A DNA stretch of 43,413 bases from a bacterium (GTDB lineage: Bacteria > Bacteroidota > Bacteroidia > Bacteroidales > Muribaculaceae), in contig SFVH01000017.1 in NCBI GenBank assembly GCA_004561555.1, positions 1 through 43,413 of the forward strand, written 5' to 3'. Shown in pieces: positions 9,173 to 17,389 of the stretch. The position numbers and the translations under genes were made by a program. Positions within the stretch are counted from its first letter, which is position 1. The number at the start of each line of letters is the position of its first letter. The notes below the pieces were generated by a model. That model was not told the origin of the DNA. It did not search any database and worked only from the letters and a program-made list of their open reading frames with translations.

Positions 9173-9330
9173 AAAGATAGTGCAAGCCGAGCGAAATGGA
9201 AAGAAAAAAACGTAGTTTTTTTCTTTGCATATCCGAGGCGCAGCCTATTTTATGAAAAGATAGTGCAAGCCGAGCGAAATGGAAAGAAAAAAACGTAGTT
9301 TTTTTGCTTTGCATATCCGAGGCGCCGCCT
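9173..9330. repeat. Two tandem copies of an approximately 75-bp nested palindromic intergenic element
   Basis: Copy 1 (9173-9251) and copy 2 (9256-9330) are nearly identical; I see a one-base insertion and about one substitution across the shared part. Each opens with AAAGATAGTGCAAGCCGAG and closes with CCGAGGCGCAGCCT or CCGAGGCGCCGCCT. The closing segment is roughly the reverse complement of the opening, so the outer arms can pair. Nested inside is a second hairpin: AAAGAAAAAAAC (9200-9211), loop GTA, GTTTTTTTCTTT (9215-9226), a perfect 12-bp stem in copy 1. In copy 2 the right arm has an extra G. The pair fills almost the whole gap between comEC and tsaC and ends 2 bases short of the comEC stop codon. 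I recall similar AAAGATAG...CCGAGG...CCTATCTT elements between genes in other Bacteroidales, from memory only. Confidence 0.9.
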
Positions 9331-9332
9331 GA

Positions 9333-11300
9333 TTATTCACTTTTCAACAATTGGAGAGAATTTTTCAATTCATCATAGCGCTCAACAGGCAACTCCCGTG
9401 GCAAGACAATACTGTCGGCAATGACGATACCGTCGATTGATTTCAAATCCTTGTAAAAACGAGAAGAAATAATAGCCACATCCACTGTGAGCGGATTGTC
9501 CTTACTGTAGCGACGAAGCATTCTGCTGCCGATGAAAGCATACTTTTTCCCGTCATAGCCCCAAATAATATTGTTTGTAGAATAAGAATACTCATTGATA
9601 TTTCTCCTCTTAAAGAAGTCGCTGTTGTGAAGAGCAAATTCGCTCCCTATAATCGAATCGGTGCGAGAATTATAGATATATGCGTGGTTGTGGCAATAAG
9701 TGACAATATATGTGGCATTATAGTCGTAGCATATGAAGGTGCCATAATCTTTCTCGGTCGCTTTATTATATATACAAGTGGCGACAGCAAGCAGCAACAA
9801 ATTTGCCGGAATGATAAAAAGTTTTTTGTTAATCCTTGCACTTATAATTAAGCCAAAGGATAAGACAGTGAGAATGAGTAATAAGACAGTGAAACTGTCA
9901 ATATATAAATCATCGATTGGCGGGATTATGTTGCTCAAATATTGGCATAAATCAGCTATTAGATTATATAAGCCATCGGTGGCATCGGTCAGAATCCATG
10001 ATTGAACACTGAAAGCGGCGAGCAATACGACTACCAACATTAAGCATATAAGGATAGGTAGGAGAGGCAGCACTATCACATTAGATATAAAAAATCCGGT
10101 TGGGAATGAATGGAAATAATAGATTATTAGCGGTGCTGTGAAAAGCTGGGCGGCACAGGTGATGGATATAGGCGTCCACAACTTGTTAAGCCACGAGTAT
10201 TTTGTGTGTATTTGTAGCCGCCGGGAGAGGAGAAGAATGCCCGTTACTGAGAGTATACTTAGTTGAAATCCTACATCGTAGAGAGAATTGGGAGAAAACA
10301 ATAATATAAAAAACGCAGCTGCTGCCAACGAATTGATAGAAGAATGTTTAAGATGCATATCTTTCGCTCCAAAATAAAACGTCGCCATTATCGCCGCTCT
10401 CACTGCCGATGCCGACATGCCGGTAAAAATCACATACATCCAAATAATCGGGATGATTGTCGCAAAGCGTTTCCCCCTGAAATTATATCTGCGAAACGGG
10501 CGTAGAATGACGGAAACAATCGCAATGATAATGCCTATATGCAACCCGCTCACTGCCAATATGTGAGCCAAGCCGGACATTGAAAAACGCTCCCTGTCGA
10601 TGTCGCTCAGATAGGAGCGATTGCCGGTGAAAAAAGTTATTGCCAAATATGAGGCATCTTCGCTAAGACTGCTACGGATTATTGCTTGAGTGACAGTGTG
10701 GCGAAAACGACTCAGTAGAGTTTTGAAATTATCGTTGTGGTCTACAAGCATGCATTGTTGCGGAGTGACATAGCAACGATAGATTATGCCTTTTTGCCGT
10801 CGCAGGTATTCGGAATAGTCAAAAGTGTCGGGAAGGTCATTGCCGGGAATCTTTTCCACCCTACTTTTACACATCAAGCGGTCGCCTTCGCGGAGGGTGT
10901 AGATGCTCCCTTTGTGTGACACCATCACTTTGATTTGTTGTTGGTCGATTGTTGCATTACCGATGAGCTCGGTGGAGTTGTTGCGTTGGTTGATTTCTTC
11001 GATGTCGAGGGTGAACGACCGGACGGTGTTGAGCGATTTGTCGGGCAGTGTTTTAGGTTGGTCAATACTCATTGTCGCAAATCCGATGAGAACAAACACC
11101 AAGAAGAAAGCAAATTTAAATGAGAAGTCGGTGAAATTCCTGTTTTTTTTGAAACGAGAGACTGCGAATAAGAGTATTGCGATTATGCCAATAATTAAGG
11201 AGAAAGATGCGGCATAATCGTAGAGCGCAATGCCAAGGCCAAGAGGAAGGGCAAAGCGCAAAAACGGATTACTTGTAAAGTTGAGATTTCGACTATTCAT
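9333..11300 (-). CDS. comEC: ComEC/Rec2-family DNA uptake channel protein
   Basis: A 655-residue polytopic inner-membrane protein, the predicted channel that brings single-stranded DNA into the cytoplasm during transformation. Two or three hydrophobic helices open the protein. An OB-like N-terminal soluble domain (DUF4131 type) follows: FTLDIEEINQRNNSTELIGNATI, then DRLMCKSRVEKIPGNDLPDTFDYSEYLRRQKGI. Then comes the Competence membrane domain (about residues 205-480) with FSMSGLAHILAVSGLHIGII and SASAVRAAIMATFYF. The C-terminal 150 residues show no H-x-H-x-D-H motif, so the metallo-beta-lactamase nuclease-like domain of Bacillus ComEC is absent or replaced. It overlaps aroE by 8 bases. Competence is not proven for this organism. 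Confidence 0.92.
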   Translation of the reverse strand: MNSRNLNFTSNPFLRFALPLGLGIALYDYAASFSLIIGIIAILLFAVSRFKKNRNFTDFSFKFAFFLVFVLIGFATMSIDQPKTLPDKSLNTVRSFTLDIEEINQRNNSTELIGNATIDQQQIKVMVSHKGSIYTLREGDRLMCKSRVEKIPGNDLPDTFDYSEYLRRQKGIIYRCYVTPQQCMLVDHNDNFKTLLSRFRHTVTQAIIRSSLSEDASYLAITFFTGNRSYLSDIDRERFSMSGLAHILAVSGLHIGIIIAIVSVILRPFRRYNFRGKRFATIIPIIWMYVIFTGMSASAVRAAIMATFYFGAKDMHLKHSSINSLAAAAFFILLFSPNSLYDVGFQLSILSVTGILLLSRRLQIHTKYSWLNKLWTPISITCAAQLFTAPLIIYYFHSFPTGFFISNVIVLPLLPILICLMLVVVLLAAFSVQSWILTDATDGLYNLIADLCQYLSNIIPPIDDLYIDSFTVLLLILTVLSFGLIISARINKKLFIIPANLLLLAVATCIYNKATEKDYGTFICYDYNATYIVTYCHNHAYIYNSRTDSIIGSEFALHNSDFFKRRNINEYSYSTNNIIWGYDGKKYAFIGSRMLRRYSKDNPLTVDVAIISSRFYKDLKSIDGIVIADSIVLPRELPVERYDELKNSLQLLKSE

Positions 11301-12039
11301 TCCAAATGTCCCATGCTGCTAAGGCTTGTCCGATGAGCATCCCTTTGCCGTTGCACGTTTTTGCTCCAAATTCAGAGGACATTCGCATAAAGGTGGTGAC
11401 AGATGGATTATATGTGAGGTCGAAGCATAAGTGCTGCGGTGAGAGTAGCCGATAGGGGATGTCGGGATGTGTTTCCACATGCGGATACATCCCTAACGGA
11501 GTGGCATTAACCACTACGGTGTGGCTCTCCATAATCTTGCTGTCGAGGTCGGCATAAGTGATGATGCCCGGAGCAGGATTGCGCGACACCGACTGCACAT
11601 CAATGCCCAAGAGTTGTTGCAGGGCATAGACCACTGCTTTTGAAGCACCACCGGTGCCAAGCACAAGGGCATGGCGATGGTGGGGCTGAATGAGGGGCTT
11701 AATGGAGGTGGTGAAACCGATAGCATCGGTGTTGTATCCTCGAGTGATTATGCCGTTGTCGGTGCGAATGATTTTTATCACATTGACTGAGCCGATGGCT
11801 TCGGCAATAGGGTCGATTTGTGATAGTAGGGGTATGACTGAGATTTTGTGAGGAATAGTCACGTTAAGACCGAAAATATCATTGTGGTTGATAATGTCTG
11901 TCACCTCATTGATATCTTCAATCTCGAAATTTTTATATTCGGCATCAATATTTTCGTCGGCAAATTTCTCGTTGAAGTATTTTTTTGAAAAAGAGTGACC
12001 GAGAGGATACCCTACAAGTCCGAATATTTTTGTAGCCAT
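11293..12039 (-). CDS. aroE: Shikimate dehydrogenase
   Basis: Reduces 3-dehydroshikimate to shikimate with NADPH in aromatic amino acid and chorismate synthesis. The 248-residue length fits the short Bacteroidota form. Visible features: substrate loop FGLVGYPLGHSFSKKYFNEKF at the start, LNVTIPHK with the catalytic lysine near residue 66, the substrate aspartate in GYNTDAIGF, the Rossmann glycine loop LGTGGASKAVVYAL, VVNATPLGMYP, and the closing NGKGMLIGQALAAW. It overlaps comEC downstream by 8 bases and the upstream GldB-like gene by 28 bases, so all three are almost certainly in one operon. Confidence 0.95.
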   Translation of the reverse strand: MATKIFGLVGYPLGHSFSKKYFNEKFADENIDAEYKNFEIEDINEVTDIINHNDIFGLNVTIPHKISVIPLLSQIDPIAEAIGSVNVIKIIRTDNGIITRGYNTDAIGFTTSIKPLIQPHHRHALVLGTGGASKAVVYALQQLLGIDVQSVSRNPAPGIITYADLDSKIMESHTVVVNATPLGMYPHVETHPDIPYRLLSPQHLCFDLTYNPSVTTFMRMSSEFGAKTCNGKGMLIGQALAAWDIWNE

Positions 12040-12977
12040 TGTTGGTAGAATTTATTTGTTAGAAATGTGTAAATATCTATGCCATTGCGTTTGAGATATG
12101 TTTCGACAGCCTTGTGTCCCAGCCATTTGCCTATGCCGCCCGGAGATTGCGGACCTACTGCATTGCAAAAAGGCACTATGCCTGTGACGTCTCTGATGGT
12201 TGCCGGGTCGTTGCTACGCAAAAGTGGATGCAATTTTGATTGTGCATCGCGCTCATGGGCAAGAAGCCAATTCATTTGGTCGTTGCTGAAATTATATGCC
12301 GTAAGCGCATCATAATCGGGCATGATTGCCTTTAAAGCCACTGCTATAGCTCCTTCATATGCCATGTGTTCGCCAAGATTCCCTTCTTTTTCATAATATG
12401 GGAAAAAGGAGCGAATCACTGCTTCAGCGATGTTGTAGGGTAGCTTTTCAGGTGTCTTAAAATTTTTAATGTATGAAGGATAGTAGTTGTATGGGGGATA
12501 ATCCGCACCAAGATAATGGTTGAGACCAACGGCTATAGTGGTATTGTCAAGGAGTATAATACTTTGATTATAAGGGGTGATAAAAGTGATGATGTCGGGC
12601 ATTGGGATTTTTAAAGTCGCTTCCATTTTGTCGGAAATAACGGTCATCTTTAATCTCAGGTCGCTGATGTCGGCAAATTTTTCCGATACATCGTCGTAGA
12701 AAAATTTAATGTTTTTTAGGTCGGCAAAAGTAGCCAATTTGTCGCATGGAGAAAGCGAGTCGTCGCTGATTAAGGGGTCGATAAATGTGTAATAGAGAGA
12801 GGGCGCATTATTAAGAGCGCGAGAAAAACGGGCGGTGTCGCCTTTTGCTCCGGCAGCAATATCCAGGTCAAAGCGATATATTCTAATTTGCTTTGCTTCA
12901 GAGGTTATGCCGAAGGTTAATGTGGCGATAAATATCGCCATAACAGCAGTTAATATGTGTGGATTTGTTTTTTTCAC
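12012..12977 (-). CDS. GldB-like envelope protein
   Basis: A 321-residue exported protein. A signal peptide spans about residues 1-28 (LTAVMAIFIATLTFGITSEA). The central segment LNHYLGADYPPYNYYPSYI and the HERDAQ segment, together with overall length and layout, resemble GldB, a gliding/type IX secretion-associated envelope protein with a metallopeptidase-like fold. GldB is normally a lipoprotein. Here there is no cysteine at the end of the signal sequence, so the protein would be periplasmic or soluble unless it is anchored otherwise. The window also encodes T9SS cargo proteins, which suits a role in that system, but the assignment rests on pattern recognition. It is the first gene of the minus-strand run and overlaps aroE by 28 bases. 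Confidence 0.65.
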   Translation of the reverse strand: MKKTNPHILTAVMAIFIATLTFGITSEAKQIRIYRFDLDIAAGAKGDTARFSRALNNAPSLYYTFIDPLISDDSLSPCDKLATFADLKNIKFFYDDVSEKFADISDLRLKMTVISDKMEATLKIPMPDIITFITPYNQSIILLDNTTIAVGLNHYLGADYPPYNYYPSYIKNFKTPEKLPYNIAEAVIRSFFPYYEKEGNLGEHMAYEGAIAVALKAIMPDYDALTAYNFSNDQMNWLLAHERDAQSKLHPLLRSNDPATIRDVTGIVPFCNAVGPQSPGGIGKWLGHKAVETYLKRNGIDIYTFLTNKFYQQWLQKYSDL

Positions 12978-13090
12978 TCTCTTAATATCAAATCAAATTG
13001 CTAAGTTACAGCGAAATTGCCTAACATAAAACTTTTTTTCAATAAAAAATTTATACATAGTTTGAATTATACTATTTGCTGAAAAAAACG

Positions 13091-13098
13091 TATTTTTG
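13091..13098 (+). promoter_or_regulatory. -7 box upstream of the amidase gene
   Basis: TATTTTTG fits TAnnTTTG and lies 16-23 bases before the ATG, which implies a very short leader. TTTG at 13061-13064 is the nearest candidate -33 element but is 26 bases away, so it is outside the usual spacing. Confidence 0.45.
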
Positions 13099-13114
13099 CA
13101 CATAAAAATATGAT

Positions 13115-14206
13115 ATGCCAATGTTTATAGTAAGGATAATCATTGCCATGGTGCTATTTGCCGTGCCGTTTTCGGGGGCGGCAAAGGAGCTTGTTGTGGT
13201 GATTGATGCCGGTCATGGAGGTCACGATGTAGGCGCTCCGGGGCGTAAATCATATGAGAAAGACATTAATCTTGCTATGGCGTTGCTTTTAGGCAAGAAG
13301 CTATCCACACTTGATGATGTGAAGGTGGTGTATACACGCACCACCGATGATTTTGTAAAACTTAAGCGGCGCGCAGAGATAGCAAATCAAGCCAAAGGCG
13401 ACTTGTTTATTTCGCTCCATTGCGATTCGGCTGAAAAAAATCGCGAGTCACGAATAGGCTCAACCGTTTATGTGTTCGGCTTGCATCGCAATGAAGAAAA
13501 CCTTGAAGCCGTGAAGCGCGAAAACTCAGTGCTTGAACTTGAAGACGATTTTTCCGCCACATATCAGGATTTTGACCCCAACAGCGAGGAGTCGTATATA
13601 ATTTTTGAGCTTAACCAAGCAAAGTATTATGAGCAAAGTTTGCTTTTTGCACAAATGGCAATGACCGAGATGACGGCAGCCGGACAGGTCGACATGGGAG
13701 TAAGGCAACAAGGCATATTTGTGCTTGCCAACACGTCGATGCCGGCGGTGCTTGTGGAGCTTGACTATATCTGCAATCCGGTGCGCGAGCAATATCTCCT
13801 GTCGGAGAATGGTCAGAATGCTTTGGCTGAAGCATTATGTGATGCCGTGTATGCCTACAAAGAGCAGATTGATTATTATAACTCTTCTAATCCCGAAGCG
13901 GCAATCTCAAAGAAGCCTCGTGGCAATAATAGAGTTAAAGTGGAAGAAAAGCCCCGCGACAAGGATGATAGAGCAGGGGTTGAATATCGCATACAGTTTC
14001 TTTCTTCTCCAAAACCTCTCAAGAAAAATGATAAGGAGCTGAAAGGGCTGAAAGGTGTGGAATATTATAAGGACAAAGGAATGTATAAATACACCACAGG
14101 AGCTACTACCGACAAAGATAAAGCACAACGCACTTTGCGAGATGTGAAGAAAAAATTTGCCGATGCTTTTATTGTGGAGTTTAAAAATGGTAAACGAATT
14201 AAATAA
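13115..14206 (+). CDS. N-acetylmuramoyl-L-alanine amidase with SPOR-like C-terminal domain
   Basis: A periplasmic zinc amidase that cuts the peptide stem from N-acetylmuramic acid, as in daughter-cell separation. A signal peptide occupies about residues 1-24 (MVLFAVPFSGAAKE). The Amidase_3 catalytic domain spans about 25-250: VVVIDAGHGGHD gives the first zinc histidine, SYEKDINL the zinc glutamate, FISLHCDSA the second histidine, and AVLVELDYICN the catalytic glutamate. A charged linker follows. The last 75 residues (YRIQFLSS..., GMYKYTTGATTDKDKA..., DAFIVEFKNG) have the look of a SPOR-type peptidoglycan-binding domain. The start could also be the second ATG at 13121. The stop overlaps the next start in TAATG, so translation of the MCE gene is coupled. 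Confidence 0.93.
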   Translation: MPMFIVRIIIAMVLFAVPFSGAAKELVVVIDAGHGGHDVGAPGRKSYEKDINLAMALLLGKKLSTLDDVKVVYTRTTDDFVKLKRRAEIANQAKGDLFISLHCDSAEKNRESRIGSTVYVFGLHRNEENLEAVKRENSVLELEDDFSATYQDFDPNSEESYIIFELNQAKYYEQSLLFAQMAMTEMTAAGQVDMGVRQQGIFVLANTSMPAVLVELDYICNPVREQYLLSENGQNALAEALCDAVYAYKEQIDYYNSSNPEAAISKKPRGNNRVKVEEKPRDKDDRAGVEYRIQFLSSPKPLKKNDKELKGLKGVEYYKDKGMYKYTTGATTDKDKAQRTLRDVKKKFADAFIVEFKNGKRIK

Positions 14207-15111
14207 TGAATATGAAGAAATTATTTACGAGAGAAATCCTTATTGGATTGTTATTGGTGTTTGGATTGGCTGTCTTGTTCTTGGGCATTGATTTTCTTAA
14301 AGGAGAAAATGTGTTTAAGTCTACCAATATTTACTATGTAAACTTTAAAGATGTGTCAGGTCTTAGCGAGGCTGCTCCCGTGACCCTCAATGGAATGAAG
14401 GTGGGGCAAATCACCGGCATAGAATATGACTATGACCACCCCGGCACCGTCGTTGTGGAAGTAAATATGGATAAGAATATTAAATTGACTAAAGGCTCTA
14501 AGTTTATCAAAAATGTGGGCTTGCTCGGCTCTGCCGAATTGCAGTTGATGATGGCTGCCGGCGATAACTTTGTCGAAGAAGAGACATTTTTTGAAGGTGA
14601 AGCCTCAGCAGATATGCTTGCCGGTTTAGCTACCGACATTTTGCCTCAGGTAGTGGAAATGCTTCCCAAAATTAACAGTATTCTAAATAACATCGACTCT
14701 ATTACCAACAGCCCGGCGCTTTATGCTTCCGTGGAGCGTCTGGATGCCATATCTCAAAATCTCGAAGTGCTTTCCAATCGCTTGGCTGAGGCATCAAATC
14801 AAGTGTCGCCGGTGTTGGGCAATGTGCAAACTATTACCGACGACCTTGCCTCTGTTTCTTCCGACCTCAAGACAATCAGTGCCGAGCTGAAACAGTTGCC
14901 CCTTGCTGAAACTATGAATAATGTGAAAGCCACCACCGACAATCTTAACGATTTCACCCTTCAGCTTAAGAGCAAAGACTCTTCTTTGGGATTGCTTCTT
15001 AACGACCGCGGTCTCTACGACCACATAGACCACACTATATGTAGTCTTGACTCTATCCTTATCGACCTCAAGGCTCACCCTAAAAAATATGTTCAATTTA
15101 AGTTGCTTTAA
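14206..15111 (+). CDS. MCE/MlaD-family phospholipid-transport substrate-binding protein
   Basis: A 301-residue protein with one N-terminal membrane helix (about residues 10-30, EILIGLLLVFGLAVLFLGIDFL). It has a single MCE domain (about 38-120: YYVNFKDVSGLSEAAPVTLNGMKVGQITGIEYD) and a long, mostly helical C-terminal part rich in periodic hydrophobics (about 130-290). MCE proteins bind lipids and carry them between the inner and outer membranes, usually with an MlaE permease and MlaF ATPase. Neither of those is next to this gene, so the partners must lie elsewhere. It is coupled to the upstream amidase by a 1-base TAATG overlap. A hairpin follows 14 bases after the stop. Confidence 0.9.
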   Translation: MNMKKLFTREILIGLLLVFGLAVLFLGIDFLKGENVFKSTNIYYVNFKDVSGLSEAAPVTLNGMKVGQITGIEYDYDHPGTVVVEVNMDKNIKLTKGSKFIKNVGLLGSAELQLMMAAGDNFVEEETFFEGEASADMLAGLATDILPQVVEMLPKINSILNNIDSITNSPALYASVERLDAISQNLEVLSNRLAEASNQVSPVLGNVQTITDDLASVSSDLKTISAELKQLPLAETMNNVKATTDNLNDFTLQLKSKDSSLGLLLNDRGLYDHIDHTICSLDSILIDLKAHPKKYVQFKLL

Positions 15112-15421
15112 TCTGCAATATTTTTCTCTTATTTATAATCATTACAAATAAGAGGTTTGTTGTTATTTCATTGTAATATTTGATAAAAGCTCTTTTCAAT
15201 AGGGGATTATAGCCTGTAATGAATAGATGGTCGTTTAAAGAATAGTGGCGATAACCGATTGATTTATAGTGGGATAACATATTTATTTGCGGGAATTTTT
15301 TTTGATGACATAACTTGTTGATTTATAGTATTGTTAACTAATATTCAAAAAAAGCAAATATTTTCGTGTTTGTTTTATCCGAAAATTATTTGAAAATTTG
15401 CAGTGAAATTAGTAAAGTGAG
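15112..15421. other. AT-rich gap before dnaA
   Basis: This 310-base stretch has no credible gene; a 60-residue minus-strand frame in it looks random. Apart from the hairpin near its left end I see no cluster of TTATCCACA-type DnaA boxes and no clean TAnnTTTG promoter. I therefore do not call an origin here, although dnaA must be transcribed from somewhere in it. Confidence 0.5.
15126..15154 (+). terminator. Hairpin downstream of the MCE gene, possible terminator
   Basis: CTCTTATTT (15126-15134) and AAATAAGAG (15146-15154) are perfect 9-base complements around an 11-base loop. The tail GTTTGTTGTTATTT is U-rich but not a clean U run, so termination is likely but not certain. Confidence 0.5.
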
Positions 15422-16804
15422 ATGGTAGCAGCCAACAATAATAAGTGGAACGAATGTTTGAGAATTATCAAAGATAATCTCGAGCTGGCTCAGTACAACT
15501 CATGGTTTGCCCCAATAACGGTGGAGAGCTTTGAGAATAATGAGCTGACCCTTCGTGTGCCTACTGCATTTTATGTAGAGCAGCTCGATGGTCGCTTCTA
15601 CAATTTGTTGGCATCGACACTTGTCAGAGTGTATGGTAAAGGGATAAAACTCAAATATTCTTATGATATTATAAAGGACGACCCACAGGCGCATGTGGTG
15701 TCGGAAGAGCCTCATAAGAGTGTGGCGGTGCAGCCGATGAATCCTTTTGCTCAACAGGAGAAATTTTCGGGCATAGAGCTTGACCCGCAGCTCAATCCGG
15801 TTAATACTTTTGAAAACTATTGTGAGAGCAAGAGCAACAAGTTGGCTTACTCTATAGCAAATGCAATAGCGACCAACCCCAAGTGTCAGACATTCAATCC
15901 TATGTTTATCTTCGGTTGTACCGGTGTGGGTAAAACTCATCTTATCCAAGCCATCGGTATTAAGATGAAGGAAGAAAATCCATTGTCGAGAGTGCTCTAT
16001 GTGAGTGCTCGCACATTTGAATCGCAATATACCTCGGCAGTGCGCACCAACAAGGTGAATGACTTTATTAATTTCTACCAAAGCATTGATATGCTTATTG
16101 TTGACGATGTGCAAGAGTTCGCCGGTAAGACAGCTACTCAAAACACATTCTTCCACATTTTCAATCACCTGCATAACAAACAACGCCACTTGATATTGTC
16201 GTGCGATTGTCCGCCGTCGGAGCTCGACGGCATGGAGCCGCGACTGCTTTCACGTTTTAAATGGGGTATGATTGTAGAGCTTGAAAGCCCTGACTACGAC
16301 TTGCGCCGTGCGGTGTTGCTTCGCAAGGCGATGCAAGCAGGGGTGAAGATACCCGATGATATACTTGATTTTGTAGCTGAAAATGTCAAGGATAATGTGC
16401 GTGAGATAGAAGGTGTGTTTGCATCGTTGATGGCTTATTCCACAGCCCTCAATCAGCCCTTGACTATCCAGCTTGCGCGCAATGTGCTCTCCAACACGGT
16501 GAGAATGAGCAAGCAAAATCGTGTGGTGACTTTCGACAGCATTTCCGATGCCGTATGCTCGGAATTTAATATCGACAAAGAGTTGCTTTTCGGCAAGTCG
16601 AGAAAGCGTGATGTGGCCGACGCTCGCCAGTTGGTGATGATGTTGGCAAAGAAGTTTGCCAAAATGTCGTCGACAATGATTGGCTTGAAGCTCAATCGCA
16701 ATCATGCCACGGTGCTTTATGCTTGCAAAACTATAGAGGAACGCATCTCGGTGGAAAAAGATTTTGCTGCCGCTGTGGGACGCATCGAAGCGACTCTCCG
16801 ATAG
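15422..16804 (+). CDS. dnaA: Chromosomal replication initiator protein DnaA
   Basis: The AAA+ ATPase that unwinds the origin. The 460-residue product has all four domains. Domain I is at the N-terminus (CLRIIKDNLELAQYNSWFAPITVESF) and a short variable linker follows (about residues 90-125). The AAA+ core begins NPVNTFENYCES, with Walker A GCTGVGKTHLIQA and Walker B MLIVDDVQEF, and an arginine-finger region is present in LLSRFKWGM. The C-terminal DNA-binding domain carries the DnaA signature LNRNHATVLYACKTI. The ATG at 15422 follows a gene-free region. The next gene starts 39 bases after the stop on the same strand and may share the transcript. Confidence 0.97.
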   Translation: MVAANNNKWNECLRIIKDNLELAQYNSWFAPITVESFENNELTLRVPTAFYVEQLDGRFYNLLASTLVRVYGKGIKLKYSYDIIKDDPQAHVVSEEPHKSVAVQPMNPFAQQEKFSGIELDPQLNPVNTFENYCESKSNKLAYSIANAIATNPKCQTFNPMFIFGCTGVGKTHLIQAIGIKMKEENPLSRVLYVSARTFESQYTSAVRTNKVNDFINFYQSIDMLIVDDVQEFAGKTATQNTFFHIFNHLHNKQRHLILSCDCPPSELDGMEPRLLSRFKWGMIVELESPDYDLRRAVLLRKAMQAGVKIPDDILDFVAENVKDNVREIEGVFASLMAYSTALNQPLTIQLARNVLSNTVRMSKQNRVVTFDSISDAVCSEFNIDKELLFGKSRKRDVADARQLVMMLAKKFAKMSSTMIGLKLNRNHATVLYACKTIEERISVEKDFAAAVGRIEATLR

Positions 16805-16843
16805 ATTCTTCTTTGTAAGTAGTGGCTTTATTCGTGTGTAATT

Positions 16844-17389
16844 ATGGATAAAACGATAATCAGAGACATTAAAAGCCGTTTTTTTGCTCTGCGTAACGGT
16901 GTGGTTGCCGACCGACTACGCTCTTGCGGGAGTCCGTACAAGATTATTTTCGGGCTTCTTATCCCACAGGTTGAGAATATTGCCGCCTCCCTTACTCCCT
17001 CAACGGAAATTGCCGATGCTTTGTGGGACAATCGTTCCACCCGAGAGAGTCGCTTGTTGGCTACTATGGTGCATCCTTTAGAAGCGATGACTACTGAAAA
17101 GGCATTGAGATGGGGGCAAGAGGCCGACACAATAGAATTGGCTGATGTGTTGTGTTTTCGTCTACTTCGCAATTTGGACAATGCCGAGGACCTTGCCTAT
17201 TCACTCCTTGAGAGCCGTAAATATGTGTCGTTAAGGCTGTTGATGAATCTTCTTATTCTTCGTAGACTTTCCGATGTGGAGCGTGCAAGATTGGTGGCGG
17301 CAAATCACCTTAATGATGAAGACGTGGCGGTGAAAAGAGTATGCAATCAGCTTATTGATGAGATTGATTGGATTAGCCAATCAAATTAA
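16844..17389 (+). CDS. AlkD-like DNA alkylation repair (HEAT-repeat) protein
   Basis: A 181-residue all-helical protein. The pattern ALWDNRSTRESRLLATM followed by ADTIELADVLC resembles the HEAT-like repeats of the AlkD DNA glycosylase family, which excises cationic alkylated purines. AlkD has a tryptophan before its catalytic aspartate in the second region; here the corresponding segment reads TIELAD, keeping an aspartate but not the tryptophan. The protein is about 50 residues shorter than typical AlkD, so it could be a reduced relative with an altered role. It lies 39 bases after dnaA on the same strand and its 3' end overlaps the convergent gph-like gene by 17 bases. Confidence 0.55.
   Translation: MDKTIIRDIKSRFFALRNGVVADRLRSCGSPYKIIFGLLIPQVENIAASLTPSTEIADALWDNRSTRESRLLATMVHPLEAMTTEKALRWGQEADTIELADVLCFRLLRNLDNAEDLAYSLLESRKYVSLRLLMNLLILRRLSDVERARLVAANHLNDEDVAVKRVCNQLIDEIDWISQSN

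Noticed and set aside
9173..9330. CRISPR array
   Set aside because: There are only two near-identical copies directly abutting with no spacers and no cas genes. The units are palindromic elements.
15112..15421. Possible replication origin upstream of dnaA
   Set aside because: I see no cluster of TTATCCACA-type boxes, only an isolated partial TTTATCC match. AT-richness alone is common between genes here.
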